Source of the DNA: Roseicella aerolata | GTDB taxonomy: Bacteria; Pseudomonadota; Alphaproteobacteria; Acetobacterales; Acetobacteraceae | NCBI RefSeq assembly: GCF_020523605.1 | Contig: NZ_JAJAQI010000010.1 | Span: forward strand, 1-64,000 | Direction: 5' to 3' | Length of the DNA: 64,000 bases | Shown here: piece after piece, positions 1 through 8,465 of the stretch | Layout of the letters: each line of letters starts with the position of its first letter | Position numbering within the stretch: position 1 is the stretch's first letter | Made by a program: the position numbers and the translations under genes | The notes under the pieces: model-generated | The model's input: the letters and a program-made list of their open reading frames with translations, nothing else | What the model was told of the DNA's origin: nothing | The model's database searches: none

Positions 1-60
1 GCGAAGACAGGTCGGGAAGCCGGTCCATCCCGAGCTTGAATCAAAAGCTCACGGCACACG

Positions 61-732
61 TCAAGCACTTCCCCAGCGCCAAGCGGCAGGCCCATCGTCA
101 CCGGGGGATGAGCAGGTACGCATCCGGTCCTCATAGACCGTCCGCAGCGCACCGTTGCTGGCGGCCATGCCGGACATGCCGAGCCAGCCGATCAGGCCGA
201 CCGCCGCCAGGGTGACGGCGCCCGCCGCCATCAGGCGCCCGGTGACGCTGTTGGCGAGGTCCCGCAGCCGCCAGTGCCAGCCCGTTCGCACCAGCTCGCC
301 ATCGCGCAGGCCGAAGCTTCGCCCGCCCTCCCGCAGATGCGCATAGGCGGCCTCCGCCGCCGCGACCTCCTCCCGCGCCGGCCTGGTGCGGATGGAGACG
401 TAGCCGGTGACCTGGCCGTTCTCGACCACCGGGGTGACGTTGGCGCGCACCCAGTAGAAATCGCCGCTCTTGCAGCGGTTCTTGACCAGCCCCTCCCAGG
501 GGCGCCCGGCCTTGATGGTGGACCAGAGGTCGCGGAAGGCCGCCTGCGGCATGTGAGGGTGGCGCACAAGGTTGTGCGGCGCCCCCTCCAGCTCCGCCGC
601 GGTGAAACCGCTCACCGCCACGAAGGCGGCATTGGCGAAGCGGATCCGCCCGGCGGTATCGGTTCCGGAAACAAGAACCGTGTCTTCCGGCACGACGACC
701 TCGCGGTCGGTGATCGGCTCGTTCAGCCGCAT
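61..732 (-). pseudogene. Truncated Aer-like PAS chemoreceptor
   Basis: The 223-residue product starts with a PAS domain (about residues 15-115, including FANAAFVAVSGF and NLVRHPHMP) of the Aer energy-taxis type. A single membrane helix follows at about 168-188 and then the first residues of a periplasmic four-helix segment. Aer-like receptors of this build are known to continue for about 300 residues with HAMP and methyl-accepting signalling domains. Here the frame runs into unrelated sequence after VYEDR and stops. The missing part is not in the 60 bases beyond the stop, so the break lies near position 115. It cannot signal to CheA as written. A deletion, a rearrangement or an assembly join could explain it. 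The start is the ATG at 732. Confidence 0.7.
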
Positions 733-850
733 GAGGCAAAGCTTCCCCGCGCTATGGGTTCCGGCGCGGAAAGCTTGCCGCGGAGCTTCCTAAGAGGCCG
801 TTCACGCCGGCCCGCGTGGCGGCCCGCAACCGCCCGCCGGCCGGCGTCGC

Positions 851-2464
851 TCAGCCCGCCGCCACCGCCGCGCTCCAGGGGCTGGCCGCATCGCTGATGC
901 CGGTCACGCCCTCCGGCCCGCGCCGGATCAGGTTGGGGCAGGCGAAGTTGATCGGCATGACGCCGTGCTCCACCAGCTCGACCTCGCCGGCGCCGCGCAG
1001 CGCCTCCAGCACCGCCTCCGGCAGCCGCAGATCGGCGCTGATCCCGCTCGGCCCCGAGACGTCGATCCGCGGATGATGCGCCGCCGCCTCCGGCGCCATG
1101 CCGAATTCCGAGACGAAGGAGAGAAGCTGGAAGACCGAGGCCATGATGCGCCGCCCGCCCGAGGCGCCGACCGCGATCTCCGGCTCCGTGCCGCTCGCCG
1201 CGATCACCGGGCACATGTTGTTCAGTGGGCGCTTGCCGGGGGCGATGGCGTTCGGCGTGCCCGGGGTCGGGTCGAACCACATGACGCCGTTGTTCATCAT
1301 GATGCCGGTGCCCGGCAGCATGACGCGCGAGCCCATGGAGGAGAGCAGCGTCGTCGTCATCGCCACCATCAGCCCGTCCTTGTCGCAGACGGTGAGGTGG
1401 GTGGTGCAGGAATCCGCCCCCTTCGGCTCGGCATCGCCGAGGCCGGCCAGCCGCTCGGCATAGGCGTCCTGCATGACGCGGCCGAGCCTTGCATACCAGG
1501 CGGGGGAGGGCGCGCCGCCGGTCCAGTCGGCATCCGCCATCCCCTCGAGCACGCGCTTCAGGGTCGGCGCCGCGGTCAGGCCGTTGACCAGCATCAGCCT
1601 CCGCCCGCGCCAGGGCACGGCGACCGAAGGCAGCACCCGCGCCTTGCAGCCCCGGAGGTCGGCGGCCGAGAGTACGCCGCCCATCGCCTTCACATCGGCG
1701 GCGATCTGCGCCGCGATCTCGCCCTCGTAGAAGTCGCGCAGGCCCGCCTGCTGCAGCCGCTCCAGCGTCGCCGGCAACCGGCCGAGGGTGAAGAAGCCGG
1801 GGGATCCCTGATAGGGCGGCACCGGCGGCAGGCCGCCCGGCAGGTAGACCCGCGCGCTCTCGGGGTAGAGGCGCAGCACGGCCGCCGAATTGGCCACCTT
1901 CAGCGTGGTGTACCAGTCCTGCGGCAGGCCGCGCCTGGCCAGCGCCACGGCCGGGGCCAGCACCTCCCGGATCGGCAGGCGGCCATGCCTCTCATGCAGC
2001 AGGGCATAGCCGGCCACGGCAGAGGGGATGACGAAGGAGAGCGGGCCATGGACGTTCCGGTCCCCCTCCACCTCCGGCCAGGGAAAGAGGTCGCGCTTCA
2101 TCCGCCCGGTCAGCGGGAAGGCCGCGGGATCGAGCCCGGCGGGGGAGACCGGGCCGAAATCGAAGGTCTCGGCCTCCGCCATGCCCGGCTTCATCGCCTG
2201 GGCGAAGCCGATGCCGCCGAGGCCGCTGTTCCAGGGCTCCACCGCCGCCAGGGCGAAGGCGGCCGCCACCGCCGCATCGGCCGCGCTGCCGCCCGCGTCG
2301 AGCATGGCGGCGCCGGCCTCGGCGGCCGCCTTCACCTGGGAGACGACCATGCCGCCCCGGCCCTGGGCCGCGGGTTTCCGCAACTGCCAGTGCTGGGTGA
2401 CATGGGGGCTGGGGGAGAAACTCTCCGGCATCTCTCGGGCTCCGGCGAACGGGTTCGCCGACAT
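851..2464 (-). CDS. Gamma-glutamyltransferase family protein
   Basis: Ntn-hydrolase of the gamma-glutamyltranspeptidase family (537 aa), which cleaves or transfers gamma-glutamyl groups after self-processing into two subunits. The N-terminal core carries GGSAADAAVAAAFAL. The processing and nucleophile site is visible as CTTHLTV, with Thr354 the likely nucleophile. The glycine-rich oxyanion region GASGGRR lies in the small subunit. I chose ATG 2464, just after the regulator gene ends at 2502, because upstream in-frame sequence does not look like protein. No signal peptide is visible, although many GGTs are periplasmic, so this copy may be cytoplasmic. It probably forms an operon with the upstream GntR regulator. 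The exact substrate is unknown. Confidence 0.85.
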   Translation of the reverse strand: MSANPFAGAREMPESFSPSPHVTQHWQLRKPAAQGRGGMVVSQVKAAAEAGAAMLDAGGSAADAAVAAAFALAAVEPWNSGLGGIGFAQAMKPGMAEAETFDFGPVSPAGLDPAAFPLTGRMKRDLFPWPEVEGDRNVHGPLSFVIPSAVAGYALLHERHGRLPIREVLAPAVALARRGLPQDWYTTLKVANSAAVLRLYPESARVYLPGGLPPVPPYQGSPGFFTLGRLPATLERLQQAGLRDFYEGEIAAQIAADVKAMGGVLSAADLRGCKARVLPSVAVPWRGRRLMLVNGLTAAPTLKRVLEGMADADWTGGAPSPAWYARLGRVMQDAYAERLAGLGDAEPKGADSCTTHLTVCDKDGLMVAMTTTLLSSMGSRVMLPGTGIMMNNGVMWFDPTPGTPNAIAPGKRPLNNMCPVIAASGTEPEIAVGASGGRRIMASVFQLLSFVSEFGMAPEAAAHHPRIDVSGPSGISADLRLPEAVLEALRGAGEVELVEHGVMPINFACPNLIRRGPEGVTGISDAASPWSAAVAAG

Positions 2465-2501
2465 GCTCCCGCCGCGCCGGGGCGGCGGCAAGCCCCCGTC
2501 T

Positions 2502-3260
2502 TCAGCCGAGCGGCTGCTGCCGGCGCCGCTCGGCGACCAGCGCCTCGAAGTCGAGCTTCGCATGCATCTCGACATGCGCGACGAGGGTCGCGACCGCCTC
2601 CACCTCGTCGCCGCGTTCCAGCGCATCGATCAGGGTGTAGTGGTCCTCGCTCTCGGGCGCGCAGTCGTGCAGGTGCAGCGCCAGGCCCCAGACCACGGCG
2701 AGCTGCCGGGCGAGGCTCTGCCAGAGCGCCAGCAGCGGGGCATTGCCGGAGGCGCGGCAGAGCTCGGCGTGGAACTCCTCCTCGGCCCGGACGCGCAGCG
2801 CCGGGTCATGCGCCCGAGTGGCCTCGGCGAAGGCATCGGCGGCGCGGCGCAGGCGGTCGAAGCGATCGCGCCCGCCGGGCTGCGCCAGGGCTTCCTTCAC
2901 CGCCAGCGTCTCGAGCGTCAGGCGGACCCGCATCAGGGCGGCGACGCCCCGGTTGGTCACCTGCATCAGCCGCATGCCCTTGTAGGGCGTGCTGACCACG
3001 ATCCCTTGGCTCTCCAGCAGGCGCAGCGCTTCCCGGACGGGAACGCGGCTGATGCCGAGGTCGCGGGCGATTTCCGCCTCGACCAGCCGGTCATCGGGCA
3101 GGAAGATGCCGCGGGCGGCCCCGGCCACGATGGCCTCCGCTGCCTGCTCGACCATGGTCCGTGGCTGCACCGGAACGAGCCGGCGGGCATCGGGCCCGCT
3201 TCCTGTAATCGCCACCGACGCGCCGGCACGCGCTCGGTGGTCCCGAACTGCCACAGACAT
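2502..3260 (-). CDS. GntR family regulator, FadR/FCD subfamily
   Basis: A 252-residue DNA-binding regulator. The winged helix-turn-helix lies at about residues 35-105, with EAEIARDLGISRVPVREALR as the recognition segment. A C-terminal all-helical FCD ligand domain follows (about 110-245). FCD regulators usually sense a carboxylate or metal-bound organic acid and control a neighbouring catabolic gene. The gene lies 37 bases upstream of the GGT-family gene on the same strand, so it probably regulates that gene and itself. ATG 3260 is preceded by AGGAG at short spacing. An upstream in-frame extension to 3365 reads through AT-richer sequence that looks like promoter DNA, so I rejected it. Confidence 0.88.
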   Translation of the reverse strand: MSVAVRDHRARAGASVAITGSGPDARRLVPVQPRTMVEQAAEAIVAGAARGIFLPDDRLVEAEIARDLGISRVPVREALRLLESQGIVVSTPYKGMRLMQVTNRGVAALMRVRLTLETLAVKEALAQPGGRDRFDRLRRAADAFAEATRAHDPALRVRAEEEFHAELCRASGNAPLLALWQSLARQLAVVWGLALHLHDCAPESEDHYTLIDALERGDEVEAVATLVAHVEMHAKLDFEALVAERRRQQPLG

Positions 3261-3577
3261 AGCTCCTGTCCACCTCGCGAATGCGCGAAGTCTAAATTCA
3301 ACTTCCTGGTTTGGGAAGCAATGCCGCGCCCGCGTCAGATCCGGGTTACAACCGGAGCTGCACACGCAACATTTGCTTTCGTCAGGGGAGCGGCAACTTC
3401 AGGTTGTAATGTGTAGAGGGGCTGTTAAGAAATCAGCAGCTTCACGCCTTCGCGATTAACTTTGGATACAGTATCGGGTCTATTCGGCACAACGCAGAGC
3501 TGTGAATGCCACCCTAGCGGCTACAGCAGAGGCTTGTGGCGGCTTTGCAACAGTGGGTCGGATTCGCCGACATGGCC
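3261..3577. promoter_or_regulatory. AT-richer intergenic region upstream of gntR
   Basis: These 317 bases are visibly less GC-rich than the flanks and contain no convincing gene. They hold the promoter side of the gntR-GGT unit and the 3' side of the Bug gene ending at 3578. A perfect 5+1+5 palindrome, GATACAGTATC, lies at 3465-3475. Palindromes of this kind with an A/T-rich core are typical GntR-family operators, so it is a candidate site for the adjacent regulator. It sits about 200 bases from the regulator start, which is far for simple autoregulation. Confidence 0.4.
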
Positions 3578-4552
3578 TCACTCCCGCCAGGGCCGGCGGC
3601 CCCAGAGCGCCCGCAGCGCGCCCTCCATCTCCGCGATCATCCCGGCATAGGCGCCGCCGATCAGCGGCCGCAGCGGCATGCCCACGCGCTCCGCCTCCCG
3701 CAGGAAGGCCGGTTCGGCCAGCGCCGCCGCGAAGGCCGATTCGAGCCGGGCCCGAATCGGCGCCGGCAGGCCGGGCGTCGCGACGAAGCCGCGGCTCGCT
3801 CCGGCCACCAGGTCGAAGCCCTGCTCGCGGAAGGTGGGCACCGCCGGCAGCGGGGCGAAGCGGGCGGGGGCGGCGGTGCCGAGGGCCCGGATCCGCCCTT
3901 CCTGCTGCATGGCCAGGCTCTCGCTGATATTGCCGACCAGCAGGTCGATATGCCCGCCCAGCAGCGCCTGGGTCGCCGGCGCGCTGCCGGGGAAGGGCAC
4001 ATGCACCATGGGCGGCGTGCCGGCCCAGTCCTCGAAGGCCAGCATGGCGATATGGTCATCCCCGCCGACGCCGGTGCTGCCATAGGAGAGACGGCCCGGC
4101 CGGGCCCGCGCCGCGGCGACCAGGTCGGAGAGGCTCCGCAGCGGCGACTCGCCGGTGACGAAGAAGGCGTTCGGGTCCTCCACCACATTGGCCAGCCAGG
4201 TGAACTCCGCGGTGCGGTAGCGGACCGCGCGCTCGATCGGCAGGGCGGGCAGGGCGGGGGCGGTGATGGCGCCCAGCGTGTAGCCATCCGGCGCGGCGTT
4301 GAAGATCGCCTCGTTGCCGATCTGCGTGCCGGCGCCGGGGCGGGAGAGCACGACGAATTTCGCGCCGCCGCCGAGATGGGCGCAGACATGCGGCATGATC
4401 AGCCGCGCCATGGTGTCGAGCCCGCCGCCGGGCGGGACCGGCACCACGACCTCCAGCGGCCGCTCCCCCGGCCAGGCGGCCCCCTGGGCGCGGCCGAGGG
4501 CGGGCGCGGCGAGCAGGCCGAGGCTTGCGATCGTGGCGCGGCGGGTGACCAT
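3578..4552 (-). CDS. Bug/TctC family solute receptor
   Basis: Periplasmic tripartite-tricarboxylate-type receptor (324 aa) of the Bug family, which binds small carboxylates or related polar metabolites. A Tat/Sec-type N-terminus (MVTRRATIASLGLLAAP, then GRAQ) gives export. The family signatures EVVVPVPPGGGLDT near the mature N-terminus, SRPGAGTQIGNEAI, AAPDGYTLG and YGSTGVGG are all present. ATG 4552 has a strong GGAGGA ribosome site. No TctA/TctB genes are adjacent, so it is an orphan receptor, which is common for this family. The ligand cannot be read from the sequence. Confidence 0.88.
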   Translation of the reverse strand: MVTRRATIASLGLLAAPALGRAQGAAWPGERPLEVVVPVPPGGGLDTMARLIMPHVCAHLGGGAKFVVLSRPGAGTQIGNEAIFNAAPDGYTLGAITAPALPALPIERAVRYRTAEFTWLANVVEDPNAFFVTGESPLRSLSDLVAAARARPGRLSYGSTGVGGDDHIAMLAFEDWAGTPPMVHVPFPGSAPATQALLGGHIDLLVGNISESLAMQQEGRIRALGTAAPARFAPLPAVPTFREQGFDLVAGASRGFVATPGLPAPIRARLESAFAAALAEPAFLREAERVGMPLRPLIGGAYAGMIAEMEGALRALWGRRPWRE

Positions 4553-4756
4553 GGCGCTCCTCCCAGAGCTTCTTCCGGGCGAGCCTGCCCGCCGGCAGCG
4601 GCCCGGTTCAAGGAAAAGGCGCGGCACCCCCGGGCCCGGGCGGTCAGGCGCAGGGCGCGCCGGGCCTTGCACCAGGGCGGCGGAATCCGTCGCGTCCCGC
4701 CTTCCGGCCGGGCGCCGTCCGCGCGAGATTGCGCCCGACAGCTTCGGGAGAGGGCG

Positions 4757-5206
4757 ATGACGCCGGCGGAACGCACGGAATTCGGGATCGAGGGCGAGTG
4801 GCCGGTGCTGCGGCGCCACCGCATCCGCTGGGCGGAATGCGACCAGTATGCCCATGTGAATCACGCGGCCTATCTGACCCTCTGCGAGGATCTCCGCGTC
4901 TCCCACTGGGTCGCGCTCGGCGGGAGCTTCGGCCCGGACCGGCCGGGCCCGGTCGTGGCGCAGCTGGAGGCGCGCTATCTCCGCTCCCTCGCCTTCGATG
5001 ACGAGGTGGCGCTGACGCTCCGCCCCGGCAGCCTGCGGCGGACCAGCTTCACGCATGAATACGCCGTCTGGAAGCAGGGGCTGGTCTTCACCTGCCGGGC
5101 GGTGCTGGTGGTGGTACGCAACAACACGGGCGAGAAATTCCCGCTCTCCCCGGAGATGCGGGCGATGCTGATCGCCCAGGGGGCGAGGGAGGAAGGGGCG
5201 GCCTGA
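4757..5206 (+). CDS. Acyl-CoA thioesterase, 4HBT/YbgC type
   Basis: A 149-residue hotdog-fold protein. The active-site segment WAECDQYAHVNHAAY matches the 4-hydroxybenzoyl-CoA thioesterase pattern, with the acidic Asp followed by the conserved HVN. It is expected to hydrolyse an acyl-CoA thioester in the cytoplasm; the substrate is unknown. ATG 4757 follows GGGAGAGGGCG. Its stop is four bases before the start of the DUF1232 gene, so the two are probably co-transcribed. Confidence 0.85.
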   Translation: MTPAERTEFGIEGEWPVLRRHRIRWAECDQYAHVNHAAYLTLCEDLRVSHWVALGGSFGPDRPGPVVAQLEARYLRSLAFDDEVALTLRPGSLRRTSFTHEYAVWKQGLVFTCRAVLVVVRNNTGEKFPLSPEMRAMLIAQGAREEGAA

Positions 5207-5210
5207 CGCC

Positions 5211-5591
5211 ATGCTGCGGCGGCTGAAGGACTGGGCGCGCATCGTCACGCGCGACGTGCATGCGCTCTGGATCGCGGCGCGGGACCGGCGCACGCCCCGG
5301 CTGGCGCGGCTGCTGGCGGTGGCGATCGCCGCCTATGCGCTCTCGCCCATCGACCTGATCCCGGACTTCATCCCGGTGCTCGGCCTGCTGGACGAGGCGG
5401 TGCTGCTGCCGCTGGCGATCCTGCTGGTGATCCGGCTGATCCCCCGGCCGCTGATGGCGGAGTTCCGGGCGGCGGCGCTGGCGGCGGAGGCGCGGCCGCG
5501 CAGCCGGGCCGGCGCCGCCTTCGTCGTGCTGGTCTGGGCAGCGGCCGCGGCGCTGCTGCTGTGGTGGTTCTGGCCGCGCGCAGCGGGCTGA
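5211..5591 (+). CDS. DUF1232 (YkvA-like) membrane protein
   Basis: A 126-residue small membrane protein with the DUF1232 hallmark YALSPIDLIPDFIPVLG at residues 42-58. A second hydrophobic segment near the C-terminus (FVVLVWAAAAALLLWWFW) suggests a membrane helix. The family function is unknown. It starts five bases after the thioesterase stop and likely shares its transcript. Confidence 0.82.
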   Translation: MLRRLKDWARIVTRDVHALWIAARDRRTPRLARLLAVAIAAYALSPIDLIPDFIPVLGLLDEAVLLPLAILLVIRLIPRPLMAEFRAAALAAEARPRSRAGAAFVVLVWAAAAALLLWWFWPRAAG

Positions 5592-5636
5592 GCGGCTACA
5601 GCGCCACGCTCGGGCCGGTACGGGCGATCTCCGGCA

Positions 5637-6647
5637 TCAGAGCCCGCGCTCGGCCCGGGTCGCCGCCAGGTCGTCCTCGATGAAGCCCTGCACGATCTCC
5701 TCCAGGCTTTCCTGCTCGGAGAAGCCGAGCAGCCGGCGCGCCCGCTCGGCGGTGAAGCTCGCCGGCCAGGTGCCGACGATGGCCTCGATCGCCGGGTCGG
5801 GCGCGTGCCGCACCTTCGCCCGCGCCTCGGGGCCGGCCACCGCCTCCAGCGCGCTCAGCATCTTGCCGACCGTCGCGCTCCGCCCCGGCGGGTTGATGCC
5901 GCGGTCGAGGCCGAGCGGCTTCGTGTCCATCGTCATCGCATGCAGGAACCACTCCACCGCCCGGCGGGGGGAGCAGATCCAGACCGCGAACTCCTCCGGC
6001 ACCGGCAGATCGGTCTCCAGCCCCAGCAGCGGCTCCCGCAGGATCGCCGAGACGAAGCTGGAAGCTGCCTTGTTCGGCCTTCCCGGGCGGATGATGACGG
6101 TGGGCAGGCGGATGTTCACCGCATCCAGGAAGCCCTTGCGGCTGGCATCCTGCAGCAGCAGCTCCCCGATTGCCTTCTCCGCGCCGTAGCTGTTGCCGGG
6201 AAGCTGGCGCGCATCATCCTCGAGCCGCGCATCCTGCCCGCCCGAGAAGCTGGCGACCGAGGAGGTGAAGACGACCCGAGGGGGCGCCGCGCCGGAGGCG
6301 CGCGGGCCTTGCGTCAGCGCCCGGCAGGCCTGCAGCACGGCCAGCGTGCCATGGACGTTCACGGTCAGGCCGAGATCGAAATCCGCCTCCGCCTGGGCGG
6401 AGACCACGGCGGCCAGGTGCACCACCACCTCGGTGCCGGCGGGAATGGCGGCCGTCACCGCCGCCGGATCGGCGATGTTCCCGCCGAGGCAGCGCACCGG
6501 GAAGGGCGCCTCGACCGGCGGCGGCGCCTGCAGGTCGAACAGGGTCAGGCCGGTGATCGCCCTGTCCCCCAGCGCGCCGTCCTTCGCCAGGCGGTGCGCC
6601 AGCCGGCGGCCGAGAAATCCCCCGCCGCCCAGGATCGTGATCTGCAT
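5637..6647 (-). CDS. denD: NAD-dependent epimerase/dehydratase, D-erythronate dehydrogenase-like
   Basis: Extended SDR enzyme (336 aa). The Rossmann motif GGGGFLGRRLA is at the N-terminus, the catalytic-type Ser lies in TSSVASF and the Tyr-Lys pair in SYGAEKA. The stretch NIRLPTVIIRPGRPNKAAS is characteristic of DenD-type D-erythronate 2-dehydrogenases, which oxidise four-carbon acid sugars with NAD. ATG 6647 has a GGGAGGG ribosome site. No other four-carbon acid genes (DenB/OtnC-like) lie adjacent, so the symbol rests on sequence resemblance only. Confidence 0.72.
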   Translation of the reverse strand: MQITILGGGGFLGRRLAHRLAKDGALGDRAITGLTLFDLQAPPPVEAPFPVRCLGGNIADPAAVTAAIPAGTEVVVHLAAVVSAQAEADFDLGLTVNVHGTLAVLQACRALTQGPRASGAAPPRVVFTSSVASFSGGQDARLEDDARQLPGNSYGAEKAIGELLLQDASRKGFLDAVNIRLPTVIIRPGRPNKAASSFVSAILREPLLGLETDLPVPEEFAVWICSPRRAVEWFLHAMTMDTKPLGLDRGINPPGRSATVGKMLSALEAVAGPEARAKVRHAPDPAIEAIVGTWPASFTAERARRLLGFSEQESLEEIVQGFIEDDLAATRAERGL

Positions 6648-6734
6648 GGCGTCCCTCCCTGCTCGCGCCGTGGCGCCGGACCCTCATGTCGCGCCTTGGC
6701 ATCCTCCAGGCAACCGGGTCAAGGTCGCGTCGCC

Positions 6735-7898
6735 ATGACGATTCCCCGCCGCTCCTACAAGCTGCTGCTCAACCGCCATGCCGGGACGCCCGGCGTGGTC
6801 GTCCTGCCCGAGGGCGGCTTCCGCCGCGCGAAGGAGGAGATCACCTCCTGGCCCGGCTATGCGCCGACGCCGCTGGTCCCGCTGCCGGAGCTGGCCCAGG
6901 CCGCCCGCATCGCCGCCATCCACTGGAAGGATGAGGGCGGCCGCTTCGGCCTCGGCAGCTTCAAGGCGCTGGGCGGGGCCTATGCGGTGATGAAGCTGCT
7001 GCAGGCGGAGCTGGCGAAGCGCGGCGTGGCGAATGCCGCGACCTCCGCCGAATTGGCCGAGGGGAGGTACAAGGAGGCGACCGGCGCCATCACCGTGACC
7101 TGCGCGACCGACGGCAACCATGGCCGCAGCGTCGCCTGGGGCGCACAGCGCTTCGGCGCGCGCTGCGTGATCTTCGTGCATGAGACGGTCAGCCAGGGCC
7201 GGCGCGACGCCATCGCGACATACGGCGCGGAGATCCGGGTGGTGCCGGGCACCTATGACGACGCGGTGCGGGCGGCGCAGAAGACCGCCGCGGCGGAGGG
7301 CTGGTTCGTCGTCTCCGACACCTCCTATGCCGGTTACACGGAAGTCCCGCGCGACGTCATGCAGGGCTACCGGCTGATGGCCGAGGAAGCGGCCGAGGCG
7401 CTGCCGGAGCCGCCGACCCATGTCTTCATCCAGGGCGGCGTGGGCGGCGCCGCCGCCGCCGTCTCGGTCCAGATGCGGGCGCGCTACGGCGCCAAGGCCC
7501 CGAAGCTGGTGGTGGTGGAGCCGGAGAAGGCCGCCTGCCTGCTGGCCAGCGCCGAGGCCGGCCAGCCCACCGCGATCGAGGGGGAGCTGGACACGCTGAT
7601 GGCCGGCCTCGCCTGCGGCGAGCCGAGCCTGCTGGCCTGGCAGGAGCTGGAGCGGGCGGCCTTCGCCTGGATGGCAGTGCCGGACGAATCGGCGGTGGAC
7701 TGCATGCGGCTGCTGGCCAGACGCCAGCCGAAGGTGGTGGCGGGGGAGAGCGCCGTTGCCGGCCTCGCCGGGCTGCTGCTGGCGGCGCGCGACCCCTTCG
7801 GGCGCTCCGTCCTGGGGCTGGAAGAGGGGAGCCGCGTCCTTCTCTTCGGCACGGAGGGCGCGACCGACCCGGAGCTCTACGCGAAGCTCACCGCCTGA
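6735..7898 (+). CDS. dpaL: Diaminopropionate ammonia-lyase-like PLP enzyme
   Basis: Fold-type II PLP enzyme (387 aa, close to the usual length of about 400 for DpaL). RFGLGSFKALGGAYAV contains the PLP-binding Lys. ATDGNHGRSVAWGAQRFG is the catalytic loop typical of diaminopropionate ammonia-lyase and its relatives, and the phosphate loop is QGGVGGAAAA. The known reaction splits 2,3-diaminopropionate into pyruvate and ammonia; related enzymes act on serine or threonine. The gene diverges from the denD-like gene with 87 bases between starts. The ribosome site before ATG 6735 is weak. Confidence 0.8.
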   Translation: MTIPRRSYKLLLNRHAGTPGVVVLPEGGFRRAKEEITSWPGYAPTPLVPLPELAQAARIAAIHWKDEGGRFGLGSFKALGGAYAVMKLLQAELAKRGVANAATSAELAEGRYKEATGAITVTCATDGNHGRSVAWGAQRFGARCVIFVHETVSQGRRDAIATYGAEIRVVPGTYDDAVRAAQKTAAAEGWFVVSDTSYAGYTEVPRDVMQGYRLMAEEAAEALPEPPTHVFIQGGVGGAAAAVSVQMRARYGAKAPKLVVVEPEKAACLLASAEAGQPTAIEGELDTLMAGLACGEPSLLAWQELERAAFAWMAVPDESAVDCMRLLARRQPKVVAGESAVAGLAGLLLAARDPFGRSVLGLEEGSRVLLFGTEGATDPELYAKLTA

Positions 7899-8023
7899 CA
7901 TTCGGCGCTCGCGGCGGCCCGGCCGCGCGGCATGGGCCGCGGGCCAGGACGTCATGAGCCGGACATGAACCCCGCCCGGCCTGCACCGTTGGCCCTTCCC
8001 ATCATGAGGGAAGGACCGGTGGC

Positions 8024-8284
8024 ATGGCGGACGAGGACAGGCAGCGAATCCAGACCGACGAGGCCGCCAGCCGCGAAGGGGCCGGCGGGATCGGCGCCGC
8101 GAAGGGCGGGCGGAGCCCGGACGACCCGCCGAAGCACGGCACGGCCCGGAGCTTCGAGGAGGGCGGCCCGGCCGATCCCTGGGACCCCGACACCACCAGT
8201 GACGGCGCCATGGGCGGCGGCGGCGCCGGCGGCGCGGGTGGCGTCACCGGCGGCGCCAGCGGCCGGACCAACAGGCCCGGCTGA
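8024..8284 (+). CDS. Small glycine-rich hydrophilic protein
   Basis: An 86-residue protein of unknown function. It is charged at the N-terminus (MADEDRQRIQTDEAA) and glycine-rich at the C-terminus (GGGGAGGAGGVTGG), with no signal peptide, helix or known domain. It looks disordered. ATG 8024 has a plausible GAAGGA ribosome site. I do not recognise the family. Confidence 0.5.
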   Translation: MADEDRQRIQTDEAASREGAGGIGAAKGGRSPDDPPKHGTARSFEEGGPADPWDPDTTSDGAMGGGGAGGAGGVTGGASGRTNRPG

Positions 8285-8295
8285 GGACCCGGCGG

Positions 8296-8321
8296 GGCCA
8301 GGGGTCTTCCGGCCCCTGGCC
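8296..8321. other. Stem-loop after the small glycine-rich gene
   Basis: GGCCAGGGG at 8296-8304 pairs perfectly with CCCCTGGCC at 8313-8321 around an 8-base loop. There is no T-run on either strand, so this is a stem-loop rather than a proven intrinsic terminator. The rest of 8285-8465 carries the upstream region of ugpB. Confidence 0.4.
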
Positions 8322-8465
8322 GAGGGGGCAGGGGCGGCGGCCCCTCGTCTCCGGGATGTTTGGCGCATCCCCCTTCATCGTTCCGTCTTTTTCCTGTCAC
8401 ATGGGTGAAACACCCGGCGGCTATCGGCCGTCCACCGCAGAACGATCGGGAGACACCACGCCGCC

